From NCBI GenBank assembly GCA_964036155.1, contig OZ038422.1, forward strand, positions 67,851,201 to 67,915,200: a DNA stretch of 64,000 nt. Direction: 5' to 3'. The notes beneath the pieces are model-generated. The model ran no database searches. It saw only the letters and a list, made by a program, of their open reading frames with translations, and had not been told where the DNA came from. Positions 36,401 through 49,100 of the stretch are shown here, in pieces. This DNA comes from Diploscapter coronatus. Its lineage: Eukaryota > Nematoda > Chromadorea > Rhabditida > Rhabditidae. The position numbers and the translations under genes were made by a program. How positions within the stretch are numbered: position 1 is the stretch's first letter; each line of letters opens with the position of its first letter.

Positions 36401-39002
36401 ATCTGAAATCTTATTGCTCTTCAAAACGTTTTCGTAATTGGTGTGAAATTATTGTTGTTTCCACACCATTACCTTTAACTCGTTTTCCTTCAGGTAATAT
36501 TGGATTATTAGATTTTGATAATAATGAGCCCAGAATTAAATATATATAATAATAAACCTACCATTTAGAAGGACTTGGGCTCCCCTGTCGTAGTACATTC
36601 TGTCGATTCTGCTGTCATAGCAAATGTAGAAAGTGGTCCCGAGGTAAATGATGGCGATCACGGCCAGAGCTGAGCAGACTGCGAGAATGTACTCGTTTTC
36701 TGAAACGAAATCAGGATACTATTTGACTGTTACTGAGTTCTGATAAATCCTTGTGAATCTCAGCGACTACTGAATCTTGGTGAAAATCTTCGCTGGATAG
36801 TACTATCCTCTTCAACTCTCACCTCCTTCTTTTATCTTTTCCACCGGAATTTATTTTCGCCGGGAATTATCGGGATTCAGAATCAGTCTTTCATTTGAAA
36901 GAAAGAAGAATGGAATTACCGTTAGTCGAGGACTCGATCGAAACGTTGAAATGCTTCACGCGAATCGTCGAATTCTGGCCTGAAAATTTACCTCTCGATA
37001 TAAAATGACTAATCATTCTAGAAAGACCTTCTGATTCTTTGAAGTTCACAATGAAATGGCGAGAAAATGAATAAATGAATGGTTTACAATACTTACGACG
37101 CGGTTTGATGTCCATGAGCTCGTGGCACTTCTGGTCATCGTGGTTCACGACGAACACCAGGTAGAAGCTGGGGTATTCGCGACGCTGAAATTATTGTTCT
37201 TCAAAGAATGATACTCAAATCACTTACCTCCACAGCAATCGATGCAGAAGTTGTCATTGTCTGATACAGGCCGCGATACACCACGTTGTTCTCCAAATCG
37301 AACACTGGGCACTGAAATTTGCTCAAATTTATCAACAAATAATGTCAAAACTTATTTAGTTTAGAATTTTTAGATATAAATTTAAAAATCATATTTTGAA
37401 GAACCTTATGATGAGAGTCTACTTTCTGGAAAATCCAAAATTTGAATTGGACATATTGCTTTGTTCGTTAAATAGAGAATTCGACAATCAAAGCTTTATT
37501 TTAGGGCACATCATACTTTTTGACATCGATGGCAAGAGTGTCAAAGATTTACACGTAAAATCAATGACCATGCACGATGTCAAAATGTATTAACGCACTC
37601 TTAGAATTATCCTAGAGATAACTCGAACAGACTTCATATCTTATTTCAATAAAAGCGAAGAAAAACTTACATTGATTTTCTGAACAGAAACGTACATGCA
37701 GGTGGTCGAGTTGGAATCGACATGAATCAGCACAGAATCGACCTCTTCAGGGATGTGATAGCGGAAATACACAGGTTCTACTGGGGACGCTTGAGATGAA
37801 TGTACCTTATTCGGGCTGAAAAAATAGTCATTTTCATAGTTTGTTCAGATAAACTGAAAATATGCTGTCAAGAATGTTGAAAAATGCACACAGCTATTTT
37901 TAATAGCTTCAGAAAATAGATATCTCTCCGCTAATCTAGCTTCTATTATTAGTTCGCATTCAGATCTAAGCAGGGCTTAAGCCAGATCGTCCGAGCGTAC
38001 CTCCTGCCCAAAAATTTTTCATTATGGCTGAGAGAGTCTGCCTAGGCGCCTATTAACATGTGCATTGAGGGTTTTAACAAATCAACTATCAGTTCATTTG
38101 ACCAAAACGAATTTTTTTCTTGAGTTGCAAAACTTACACTAGATGGAAATCATTGAGAATGAATGCATTCAACGTGTAATGAATCGGTTTGAAGCTGTTG
38201 ATTTCCACACTCAGATATTCCGACTCCTGAAAATCCAACAATGGTATTTCAATTGAAATGAAATAGAGCAAAATTCTTGCATTAAGAACGGTCGCAAACG
38301 GGCACAGCGTTCTGCTCGTCGTGTAGTACAACTTTTCCTCGACATTGGCTGGCACCTGAATTCGAAAATTGGATAATTGACCAAGTTTTACACCCAAAAT
38401 TAATTGCAAAACTTGAAAATATTTTCATCCTCTAATAAACTAGTTTTTCTTCTCCAATATAATGCTTTTTGAACGGAAAGCTAGTCACAGTACCACACGC
38501 ATTTAAATGTTTGAACTGTACCTGCACACTGAGAATGTCAGATTTCTGCCTGAAGACGGCCAGCAGTGAATTGTCCGGACTCGCTTCTAAGGAGGAAAGC
38601 GTGAAGCGAGCTGTTGTGTTCTGAACAATTAAAGATTAAAAAATAACTGAAAGACTTTGTTAGTTTGCATAAATTTCCCTCAAAATAGTAAAATTGCTTT
38701 AAAAAAATACTGTAAACATTTTTCCCAAGAAGCGAAATTCATTTTTATGAAAATTTCAAATAGAATTCACTCTTCAAAGGTTATGCAGAACGAACTATTT
38801 AGCGGTGCGAAATAAACTAATCTTAAAACTCGTTAAAAACACCTACCTGTTGCACTTTGTATCTGTAGATGGTGAGGTTGCCTCCACTCTTGGTCTCGAC
38901 CTCTGTATAAGTGTGGTTCCAAATGCCGTCAATGTTCCCGCAAACGAGACCCATCAGAGACAGGGCTGCTACCAGCAGCAGCACTGACACAACGTCCCTC
39001 AT
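33458..39002 (-). CDS. SID-1 / SIDT / CHUP-1 family multi-pass membrane protein (dsRNA or cholesterol uptake family)
   Basis: Nineteen exons, complement of 38847-39002, 38522-38620, 38138-38355, 37671-37815, 37228-37311, 37097-37184, 36920-36979, 36562-36699, 36290-36402, 36134-36207, 35922-36083, 35427-35529, 35263-35380, 35139-35219, 35045-35095, 34651-34838, 34231-34383, 33878-33988, 33458-33634; 772 residues, close to SID-1 and SIDT proteins. There is a signal peptide, a glycosylatable extracellular domain of about 265 residues, a first TM (about 287-305), a cytosolic loop, and about ten more TM segments. Family-diagnostic blocks are [58 protein letters not shown] and [14 protein letters not shown], ending in -AVF. 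The Ser, Asp and three His of these blocks match the zinc-site residues of the CREST superfamily. MLKIYQLR fits a cholesterol-recognition pattern. It looks closer to SIDT/CHUP-1 than to SID-1 itself. TTTCAG ends 3 bases before the ATG. Confidence 0.92.
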
Positions 39003-39957
39003 CGACTGAAATAGATAAATTAAAATTCAAAAAGTTTTCTGGAAAATTTACGAAGATCACAAATTACGAAGTTGGAAAGTCCAAGTAGCTTTCTCCCTTA
39101 TTCAAAATAATTTTTTAATCAAGAATTCATCAACTATCAAAATTCAAGGTGAATTAACGTTATAAATTTTCCAGTAAGTCGATAAAATTGGAAATCATTT
39201 CGCAACAATGCAAGATAGTAAATGGTAAAACGCGAAACTGATTATTGAGTTCGCTGCAAATTGGCACGAGAAAATACGCGCTTTATGGTGTGCCTCACTA
39301 AACGTTGAACAGGCGAGAAGAAAGAGAATGACTAAGGAGAGTTTACAATTCGTTCGCGGACTTTCAATCAAAATACGTGAACAAGCTAGTAAATTTGAGA
39401 TCTAGAAAATTATACTCCAAGCACAGAAACTCTAAAATAAAGCTATTTACCGCGAATAATTTTAGAAAAACGACATTGCCCACCGTGAGGAATTCGGAGC
39501 AAAAAAGTATTTTGTAAAAAAATTCAGGACAATAAAAATTTCAAGTATGAAAGATACTTGCGTGTTGAATTTCAACAAATCATCATGACGAGTTTTGAGG
39601 AACCGATAACTGGATAAAACTTTATTCCATGACAAAGGAAACATGAATGAACGACACATGAAATCTCAAAAGGAATGTATAAATCAATGAATGTCAAATG
39701 CGATCATCTAATTCACAAGATGCAAGGGTAGAAAACGTAAAATGAACAAAAAGTCAATAAAATTCTTCAAATCAAAGATAAAAGTGAACGAACTCAATCG
39801 CAATTCAAATGGAATGTTTTAATTAAAAATCAAAATTGGTGCTGTGAAAGTATCAAGGTATTCAAATGCAGTGGTAGCGGTTATGAACAAGTATTGTTGA
39901 AAGGGGAGATGGAATTTGAACTGGCCTGTCCCTTCTCTTCAGTTGATTGAGAAGCGG
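39003..39957. other. Spacer between the LDL-receptor-like gene and the SID-family gene
   Basis: Both genes are on the minus strand and the gap is 955 bases. That is much longer than the roughly 100 bases usual inside a nematode operon, so separate promoters are more likely. It should contain the 3' UTR of the receptor and the promoter of the SID-family gene. Nothing else was recognised. Confidence 0.45.
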
Positions 39958-42900
39958 CTAGTAGACATTCTGGGACGAGTGAATGAGAGGATTGGAGTTG
40001 GAGATAGTGGCGACGGGATTTGCAGGAGAGGGAGAGGAAGTGGGCAGCCGCGAGGAGGGCGAGTCCGAGTCAGAATCGGGTGGAGTCGAGTAGACCACCG
40101 TCTCGTTGTACATGGGATTGCTGTAGGCCGACTGAAAAGAAACAAAAAACAATTGATCGATCATTCATTTTATGATCATTTGAAGTCTTCTTTAAAAATG
40201 ACTTTTTCAGGATTTACTTATCTGATCTGGCTACTTTTTCAAGCCGACGTGTCAATTTTCATACCCGCGGGTATCCATGTGAACGAAATAACGCGACTTT
40301 TCGAGAGACAACGAAGTCGTTCTTTTCCTCTCGATAAACGGTCCATCTCGTTCATATGGACACTCGTGCGAGTTTGGGATTACAAGTTTTTTTTTTTTTT
40401 AAGTAAACGTCACTTTTCTTTGCAAAACATAACTCTTTCACAAGTTCCTATTTTAAAATTTAGTTTTTCATAACAACTTCATCGAATACGTGAAATCAAA
40501 ATTCTTACCGGCGAGAGGTAATTGTCTACGAGCAGACTGGTGGAGACATTTCCATCAGTAGGCCCTCCTCCGTTCCTTGCACTCCTCTGCGGCGATTGCC
40601 TGCTGAAGCCACTGCCACTTCTCGGCGATGTTCCACGCGACCACGAACTGCAAAAATTCAGCCATTTATATGATTCCATTTGATTGATTTTCCTACGGTC
40701 TGGTGATGTTTCGCGTGATGTTGTGCGTGTAGTCGCGAATGGCCGTGAGCGAGGGAGGCGGGGGCAGATGAGAGGTTGACTGGTGAATCTTGTCGCCCAA
40801 CTGATGCATTTTGTCGCTGGAAATAAATATATTACACAAAAGAAATGGATGTCTTCTCTATTATTTTTCATAAACCAAGTTATCATGATGCATTGAAGAT
40901 GAATTTTTAGTCGAAGATTGATTTCATGAAATCGAAGATAAATGAAATTTAGTTTCTGAATTGAATTTTTAATTGCTCTTACTTGAATGCCCTGTTTGTG
41001 ACGTAGAAATAGGTGAAGCAAACAGCGATAAGAATGAGCAGGACGACGAGGGCGTATGGCCAGAAGCTGCTACTGCTCTTTTCCCTGTCGACGAGCTTCT
41101 CTGCCTCATCCAAACCGTAGTCGTAGCGCTCGCAGTGGTCTCCTGTGTAGGGCGGCTCGCAACTGGAAGTAAATGTTTGAATTGCTGCATTTAACTCTAA
41201 TTATTGACGTGGAAAGTACACATCAACATCCAACTATATGAAATTTCGATTCCATGTCGTGGGAAAATGTTTATTCCGATGCCGAATTTTTCAAAATTAA
41301 AATTCCGCACACCCCTGTCTGCGTAAGAGGCACGAGTGGAATTGAAAAAGGTATGCGATTTCTAGCCCTTTTCAATTTTCAGCTTACTTGCACACGATCC
41401 TCTCCGTTCTGCCATACGCATTCTGAATCTCCTCGCAGGATCCTCCGTTCATGCACCCAGAACCCCGACTGGTTTCTGCATTGCAGAAGCTCTTCATGTA
41501 GGACGTGCCGACGTAGGACAGCTGAAATTTGACACTTCATTGATTATTCACAATGAAATGCGGTGAGAGACTTACTCCTCGAGGACGTTTGTTGCTGGGC
41601 AGAGGAACGCAGTCGTTGCCGTTCGTGGTATAGCCATCCGGACAGAGACAACGAGCCTCGAGTTGCTGCTTGGCTGTCGTCGAGGGGACGGCCACGCAGA
41701 TCCACGAACAGTCAAAGACATCGGGGCTGCATGGGTTGGATGTCAGTGTTGGCTGAAAGGGAGATTATGAATAGGGTTTTTGAATTTCAAACCGAATTCT
41801 TCAAAACTCTATCCGAAAATCGACTAGTAGAAGAATAACGCTTCTTTTCTAGATAGGAAAAACACATGCATGCGCACTTTTCTTCCAATATTTCGTAATA
41901 TTGCTATCCGGAGCTGGTCGAGAATCGAGTTTTGAAAGTCTTGTTTCAAAGTTTCAAAACGCTTTTAAAGTTGACATATCGGTAAAAAATCATGTTTCTT
42001 CCAACCTGATACATGGTGTGGTTGATGGCAACTCCATAGGGGAACCTTGTGAAGGAGTGGACGATGTGCGTGGTCTGATGGTGCTCGGACAGATCGGCCA
42101 CTTTGAGCGAGTCCGTGCCCCAGTCGGTCCAGTACAGGTGTCCGTTGAAGAACGCCAGGTCGTATGGGTGCGAGACGCCCATCGTCAGGATTGTTCGCCT
42201 GAAATGAGTAATTGTCATTGCCTTCAACTTCAAATGACGTAAAAAAATCCTCATTCAATTCTACCTGTTGGCTCCGTGCATGTCGACCCTCTCGATGAGC
42301 ATTTCCTCGACATCTCCGAAGTAGATCTCGTTCCTGATCGGGTCCACTGCCAGGCCGCTCGGGTAGGGCAGCTTGTTCTCCACCAGAGGATGGGCCTGAA
42401 AAGTAAAGCATCAAAATCATGAAAGACCTTCTAGAAACTGGAAGAATTAATACTTTAATTCTCCCAAAATGAAACTTTTCATCTAGTAAAGCGGTATTAC
42501 AACAAAGTGTGGAAGATAAAATCCAGAATTCATTCAACTCCAACTCACATTGGTGCCATCGAGATTGGAGACCATGATCTTGTAGATGGATCTGTAGGAA
42601 TCGATCCAGACAAGTCTGCCTGCCTGCGGGTGGAGGGCCAGTCCGCGATAGCTCTGTCTGGCCGAGACGTCCTTCAGGTCTGCTGGCTGCCCCGAGATGA
42701 TCTGGCGGCAGAAGAAGCCTTCACGGGTGCAGACTGAGATGCCAGGGCGAGAAGCTGGGTCTGGAAGGAGAAGAATTCATTACTTTCCCTTTCTAAATTC
42801 TCTTGACAAATTTATTCCATTTTTGGGTTTTTCTAGTGAGTTGAAACTTTTCTAAAAAAAAAAATTCCTGGAAACTTCAGAATTCATCCATAAGCGAACT

Positions 42901-45900
42901 CGATAAAACAGGTCAATTATCCTAGGTTGATGACGGATGAATCTAGTGAAATTCTCAATCGATCCACCATTCAAACCCACGTTTCTGAGTGAAGTAGATG
43001 TTGCCCTGCGTCCAGTCGACAGCCACGTAGCCGACGCCCGTCACGTTCTCTCGCAGCACATTGAAAATGCCGTCTTTCAGAGCGCCCTGAATATATCTTC
43101 AAGTAAAGGCGATCTTGTTTGCTGCCTACGATTTCGCCTTCGTTGTTGTTCATGTCGATGGCCATGAAGACAGTCTTGTCTGCAGTGCTGTAGGCGATCG
43201 AGCGAGCGAAGCCATGCTTGTCCAGCTTGTGCATCGTGTCATAGACACTGCTCTTCGAGGCTGCGTTGAACAAGGGCATCGAGCGGACCTGCAAACGACT
43301 CGGAATTAGCAGCGCACTAGTCCAAGACTAATACTTCGAGAAAAAATAAAGAAAAATGGAGATATTGTGTGAAAAGATCGTCTCGTTGGCTTGTTTTCAA
43401 TCCTCTTTTCTATTTCACCAAAATCGCGTAGACGGGGTGCAGCATTTTTGAAGTATAAGGTTCGACTTGCCGCCGTGGCAGGAATGAAGTGATGAAGATA
43501 ATTTCTTTAAAAGATTGAAGAAAAGTAAAAAAAAAAACTGCGTCTTGTGCATTCGACATTTCGAAATCCGATTATATCGAAGAATTCTTGCCGTTTCTTA
43601 TTCGAGAACGACTAACCTCGAATCCGAGACTGAGATAGAGGAATCCCTCCTGCTCGTTGTCCAGTTTGCAACTATGCCCGTCCTTGTCCAGCACGTATCC
43701 CGAGGCGCACTTGCATTCGTATCTGCAAAACATGAATTTACTAAAACATTGATTTGTGACTAGTCCGAATTGACAAAATTGCTAGTTCTTGATGTGTGTA
43801 AAAGTCGCGTTCGAGATTTCTTCCATTGTCACCCCCAATGCTATTGAAAGCTGTTACTGAGTCCCGGGGTGAAAGAAAGCTATACTATTTTCTCCCTCTT
43901 TTCCCATTTACCTTTCATCGGGATTCAGAAACACCCATTGGAAATGTTTTGTTGTGAAGTTCCTTCAATCTGCCTTCTTACCTTCCCGACCTGTCCTCGC
44001 AGTACTGCTGACAGAGATGTCCATGCTCGATGCACTCGTCCACTTCGATGCAGGTCTTCTGGTCTGCGCTCAGCATCTTGTCTCCAGGGCACGAACAGAT
44101 TCCACCTGCAAAATTATCATGAAGTTAGGGAGCATGAAATTTCATCTTTTTCTTTTTTAGAACGATTGTTCCTGATTTTTGACAGTCAATTTCTTATTTG
44201 ATAGTAGTGCTGATTTATTCCAATTCGATTGATTTATGGACTATTGTCAAGTATGATGAAGTTCGTTACTTTTTAAAGTAACTGTTTTCCCCTTCTATTT
44301 TCAAAATTTGTATTCCTTGATATTGAACCTCTCAGAGTTTGCAAACTTTTTCTCCCAACTAACCGTAAGGAGTGTCATCGCACTGGTGAGAGCATCCCTT
44401 ATCCCTGCACTCAGTGCAGAGCTCCGTCTCGTCGTCTCCCTCGGGGCAGTCGACGATGCCATTGCAGGTGAGGTTGGTGAAGATGCAGGTGTCCGCGTTG
44501 TTGACTGTGTGACAGCGGAACATGCCCTGGCTAGTGCAGTCCGAGATGACCGAGCCGTCGATGATGTGCTGCTGACGCATGTCTGCTCCGTTGCAGTCAG
44601 ACTGAAAAGTCATGCTTTATGGAGTTTCGGAGTCGAGATTGTGCGTGTGATTGCGACAAGTTAAATTTCTGAATTAAAATTCCGAATTCTTCAAAGATCG
44701 ATTGTCGATTGGTTCAAATTTATCACAAAAGTTTTCTCGGCTGGGAGGACAATTTCCCTCGAGACTTCCCCTGGTTCCCACCAGAAGAACTTTTCTTTCA
44801 GTTCATTCCCGATTCAAACATTTCGTCAGTTTTCTCTTCAATGATTAGCTAACCTCATCACTGCCATCTTCGCAGTCGCGCTCTCCATCACAGATCCATC
44901 TGCTGGGAATGCAGGCGTACTTGTTGGCACAGGCGACCGTGTCAGCCTTGCAGACGACGTCCATCTCCTCATCATCCTCTGCGTCCTTGACTGTCTGTCC
45001 CGTTTTCTTCCTTCTCGTGCAGTTGAGCTCATCTTCCTTTTCAGGGCAGTCAGCATACCCATCGCACACTGCGTCCTGTGTCAGGCACTGTCCACTCGAG
45101 CACAGGAACTTCGGCAGCTCGCACTTTCTAAAAATTGCATTTTCGTTGGACGACTGGATATTTCAATGAGATGGCATGAATTTTTTAGCTTTTTAAAAGA
45201 TTCAGCTAAAAACTGACTGTGCAGGAGTATGGTCGTCCTCTGTGTCGATCATCTTCCTCTCCGCGGGAGTTTCGTCCTCCTCTCCAGGAATGATCTGGCT
45301 GCAGAACTTCTCGTCCTCGCCCTTCTGACAGTCCCACTCCCCGTCGCACTTGAACTTGTTGGACACGCACTCGCCTGTGCGGCAAATCATCGAACCTGTT
45401 TTACAGTCGTGCAGGTAGTGGCATGACATCTCGTCCTGAAATTTATCATTTTTCACTCAAGATCTTCGCCTTCAGAGCTGACAAGAATCGAAAGGCGGAA
45501 ATCTCTCGACAAGTTGTCAGTTTGGATACCGGTCATTTTACAAATTTGGTCTTTTTAAGAAGACGAGTGTCGATAAAGAAAAGAGATCCTTTCCAAATCG
45601 ATAGTAGGAGTCGGAATTTCGACTCTTTCGATTCTTATTCTCTATTCTAGCTTCGGAAGTTCCGACTTCCATTCTGCCAACTGACCAGCCCATTGTCACA
45701 GTCAGGTGCATTGTCGCACATCCAGTCGAGGGGAATGCATCTGGTTCGACCTCGCCCACAATCGAAGTGAATGGATGCGTTGCAGGGCGAGGGCACTGAT
45801 GGCATCACAGAAGGAGCCGACTGAAGTTGAAATTTTAGGATTTTGAAAAAAAAAAAAATAGATTTTCGATATTTTGTACCTGGCCGAGAATGCAGCAACT

Positions 45901-45933
45901 TGCGAAGGCGATGAGCAGCCTGAGCCTGACCAT
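39958..45933 (-). CDS. LDL-receptor-family lipoprotein/yolk receptor (LDLa, EGF, YWTD propeller, TM, NPxY tail)
   Basis: Eighteen exons, complement of 45880-45933, 45686-45820, 45218-45435, 44854-45127, 44364-44601, 43982-44105, 43617-43722, 43130-43288, 42981-43086, 42549-42760, 42265-42395, 42006-42198, 41576-41752, 41388-41521, 40983-41162, 40697-40816, 40509-40647, 39958-40131; 957 residues. Order: signal peptide; about five LDLa modules (residues 30-295; [62 protein letters not shown]); EGF modules ([10 protein letters not shown]); a six-bladed YWTD propeller (about 384-650, with LYWTDWG); two more EGF-like modules; TM (about 789-807); a tail of about 150 residues with SNPMYNE, an NPxY endocytosis signal. 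Acidic linkers separate the LDLa modules. This fits endocytic uptake of lipoprotein or yolk; C. elegans RME-2 has a similar size and layout, but orthology is unproven. It is divergent from the dehydrogenase gene. Confidence 0.93.
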
Positions 45934-46174
45934 TTTGCTGTCGATGGCTGTAGCTGGTGTTGCGGGACGCAGACGGACAAATCAAATTCCAAACTCAATC
46001 CACTGGAAAATCAGATCCGACCGCTTGTTGTCGAGACACGCGGCTCGAATGATTTTAGGCCACTCGACTATTTCGGATCTATTTTCGCTAAGTGGTTTTT
46101 GTCATTATTTCTTTCCGCTTTTCATTCATTGCTTCGCGAGTTTTCCGCGACTTCTCCAATTTTCCAGAGGCAGA
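45934..46174. promoter_or_regulatory. Shared divergent promoter of the LDL-receptor-like and 3-beta-HSD-like genes
   Basis: Only 241 bases separate the two start codons, which point away from each other. A TTTCCAG ends at 46167, 7 bases before the dehydrogenase ATG, and is a likely trans-splice acceptor on that side. No transcription-factor site could be named from sequence alone. Shared control of both genes is an inference from spacing. Confidence 0.6.
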
Positions 46175-49100
46175 ATGCTGTATCCACCTGCAGCGTCGCG
46201 TCGTCGCTCCATTGCAGTGCTGGGAGGCGGCTCTCTGCTCGGCAGGGCGGTCGTCAAAGCCATTGCAGAGAAGGAGAAGACCTGTTTCGTCAAGGTCATT
46301 CAGCTGGACGTTAATGCCATTCTCTCAGGTATTCAGAAAATCTCGTTCGTACTCGATATAGAGAAGTTGGAATTTTAAACCTCCAGTGGTGGTATTAATT
46401 CTCGTTAGAACGAGATGGACTACGAAGACTCGCATGACTCTCATTCTTGCATACTTTGCGATCGCACCTCGTTTTAATGTGGATTAATACCATCTCAGAA
46501 TTCCGAAGCAATTTGCAACTGTAATTTTTTATTTATCTTCAAAAAGTTTTTTTTTCTTTCAAAGTCGAAATAAACTTATTGGAAATTTCACGGTCTTTCA
46601 ATCAGTGCAGAAGATCAATATAGCTTCTTTAACATTTTCGCTTAGAAGTTTCAAATCAGTTTATCGTCATTGGAGGTGAGACGTGATGAATTGAAAAGAA
46701 TCAGCTATGAAGCGATAAGCATTACACATAATGGCAATACTCCACGGTTGCCAAGTTTCCATTTTTTGATAAAGTTCTCAAAAATTAACCGATTCTTAGA
46801 AATCGTATTTCGAGCGACGATAATACACTGACATATTGTGATTTTGCTTTTCAGAACCAGTTATTTTTCAAGGTCAAGCTGGAAAAATTCACGAACTAAA
46901 TTTCAGAAGACGAATCATCTCTTCGTATTCTCAGAAAGGCAGACATCGTTGTGAATCTGGTGGATTATCAGGATTTGCGCCTGTTCCCGGACGAGGAAAA
47001 TCTGGCGAAGTACAACGTGCGAGGTCAGGAAAAACAACAGTTCATTTAATTTTCAGTTTCTTTCAGCAGTGAAACAAATCCTGTTCTTCTCTTCCAGTCC
47101 AATCATCCACTTGTCGAGTTGCCTCCTGCAGTGCTCCACCAGATGGCCCAATGTCTTCGAGGCCGAAGCCGATCCAGCCAAATATCGATCGCAGTGGCCA
47201 TTTCCCGTAAGTCTACTTTTGGACTTCCAGAGCATTTCTTCCAATTTCCAGGAGTACTGCGAATCGAAATGCATTGCAGAAGAGATGATCAAAACGATTG
47301 GACGGGAATACTGCATTCTGTAAGCTGATCTTGAATCTGGAATATCATAAGTGGACTCGCTCCAAACTACACACGATTTCCAAATGGCAATGATCTACTT
47401 TTTCTCATTCTTCTGCATTTCGGACTTTGAGCTCTCCAATTCTGCTTTTATGCAATAAGCAGCAATCCATCTGTCCATCATTTTTAGGAGATGCGGCCCG
47501 ATATTTGGTGCGGACGACTCGTCCTCTGTGCTGACCGACCTCATCTGGATGTCTCGATTCTTCGGTGGACGCATTCCGCGAATTGGGGATGGCGAGGGGT
47601 TTCTGCAGGTACAACTCATTGGTAGTTTCTTTCGGAACCTATTCTATCGAACTTTCCATTCCGATTCTTATTGATATCCAATTTGCAAAAAATTTCAAAT
47701 GAAGATGTGTAGACGATTTTACCTTTCTTCTCTTTTAAAATCCGTTCTTTTATTTTGCGAGCTGTAACTCTATAGCACTCCTTTTCACGTCTGAAATTGA
47801 AACTTTCACAATTTCAGATGACCCATGTGGAGAACGTGGCAGACATCGTCCTCAAAACTGCCGACAAGCTGCTCGCCAACAATACTGCAGCCACTCCAAA
47901 ATACTACTGTAAGTAACGAACTAGTGTTTACGAAATTCACGATCTATGAAAGCTGGAAAGGGTGAATACAAATAGAAAAGTTTTGAATTATGCAACCTTC
48001 ATTAAAGCGCTCTGTCATTTTCTTTCTGTCAAAATTCTATTCTTAAATTACTTTTCAGCTTCGACTCCTCGATGCAAAAAACCCGTATTCCTCAATCTGT
48101 CTGCCTACAGTCCTGTGAAGAAGCTTGACTTCGCAAATATAACTGCAGATGAATCGAAGAAGGCAAAAGGAGAGGGAGAGGGAGAGCAAGCAATGGACAG
48201 AAAAAAGGACAGTGGACTGGACGGGTCCGTTGAAGTCGCTCGCGACAGTTATGCGGTAAGTCAGGGATTTCTGAAAAACGATTGATTCTGACTTTTCTTC
48301 CGTCTATCATATGAGAATTTGGGTAAAGTAGTAATTTCGTTATTTCTATGATAAATCTATTCACGTTCACAATTTAGTATCGATTCATGTTATTCACAGG
48401 AAAACATCATAGTCTAAATCTCGAGAGACTTACCGACTGAAATGACTTGCTCCCTTCCAAATTTGATCGGATTTGTTTCAGGCAAAATTCCGAGAAGGCT
48501 ACCAGGAATTCAGTCTGTTTGGCTCGTTCGACGATCGTGACATGTTGGATTACTACGAGTCTCAGCTGCAGGGAGTCCTTCCTGGTCTGATGAATTTCAG
48601 CTACTTTTGTAAAATCCACACATCGGTGAAACTTCATGCATCTATTCGGGGAGAATAGGATATGTAGGGGGTGTTCAATCTCGAAACATCGGGTTTTATT
48701 TTCCAGTTCTTTGTTCGGACAAATAACCCCTTATCAATACCTATCCTTATATGCAAATTTGAATTTACACGATATGCGATTTTTACAAGAAGCCGCTCAG
48801 CAGATTTCAAGCAATCATTCCATTTCAGTCATACTCTATGATTCGGACGACGACATTCCGGGCGACACACTCTCGAGTGGGGAATTCTACGAATCGCTGT
48901 CCGTCGTCATCGAGGAAACTGAAGAGGAGGAGGAATGTCAGATTTTTCAAATTATATTCTCAACTTTTTTGCTTTAAAATATTCAAATTGAGTATTATTG
49001 TAGTTGCGCGACGAAAGAAAAAGAACGGGAAAGAGAAGGGAGCATTTGTGATTCACAAATTGACACCAACTTGCGTACTCGACATGCGAACGATTCATTC

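Noticed and set aside
33458..45933. Operon joining the LDL-receptor-like and SID-family genes
   Set aside because: They are co-oriented, but the 955-base gap is far longer than normal nematode operon spacing.
41901..46378. Many plus-strand ORFs across the LDL-receptor gene
   Set aside because: Each is antisense to a well-supported receptor exon with LDLa, EGF or YWTD motifs; none has its own splice pattern.
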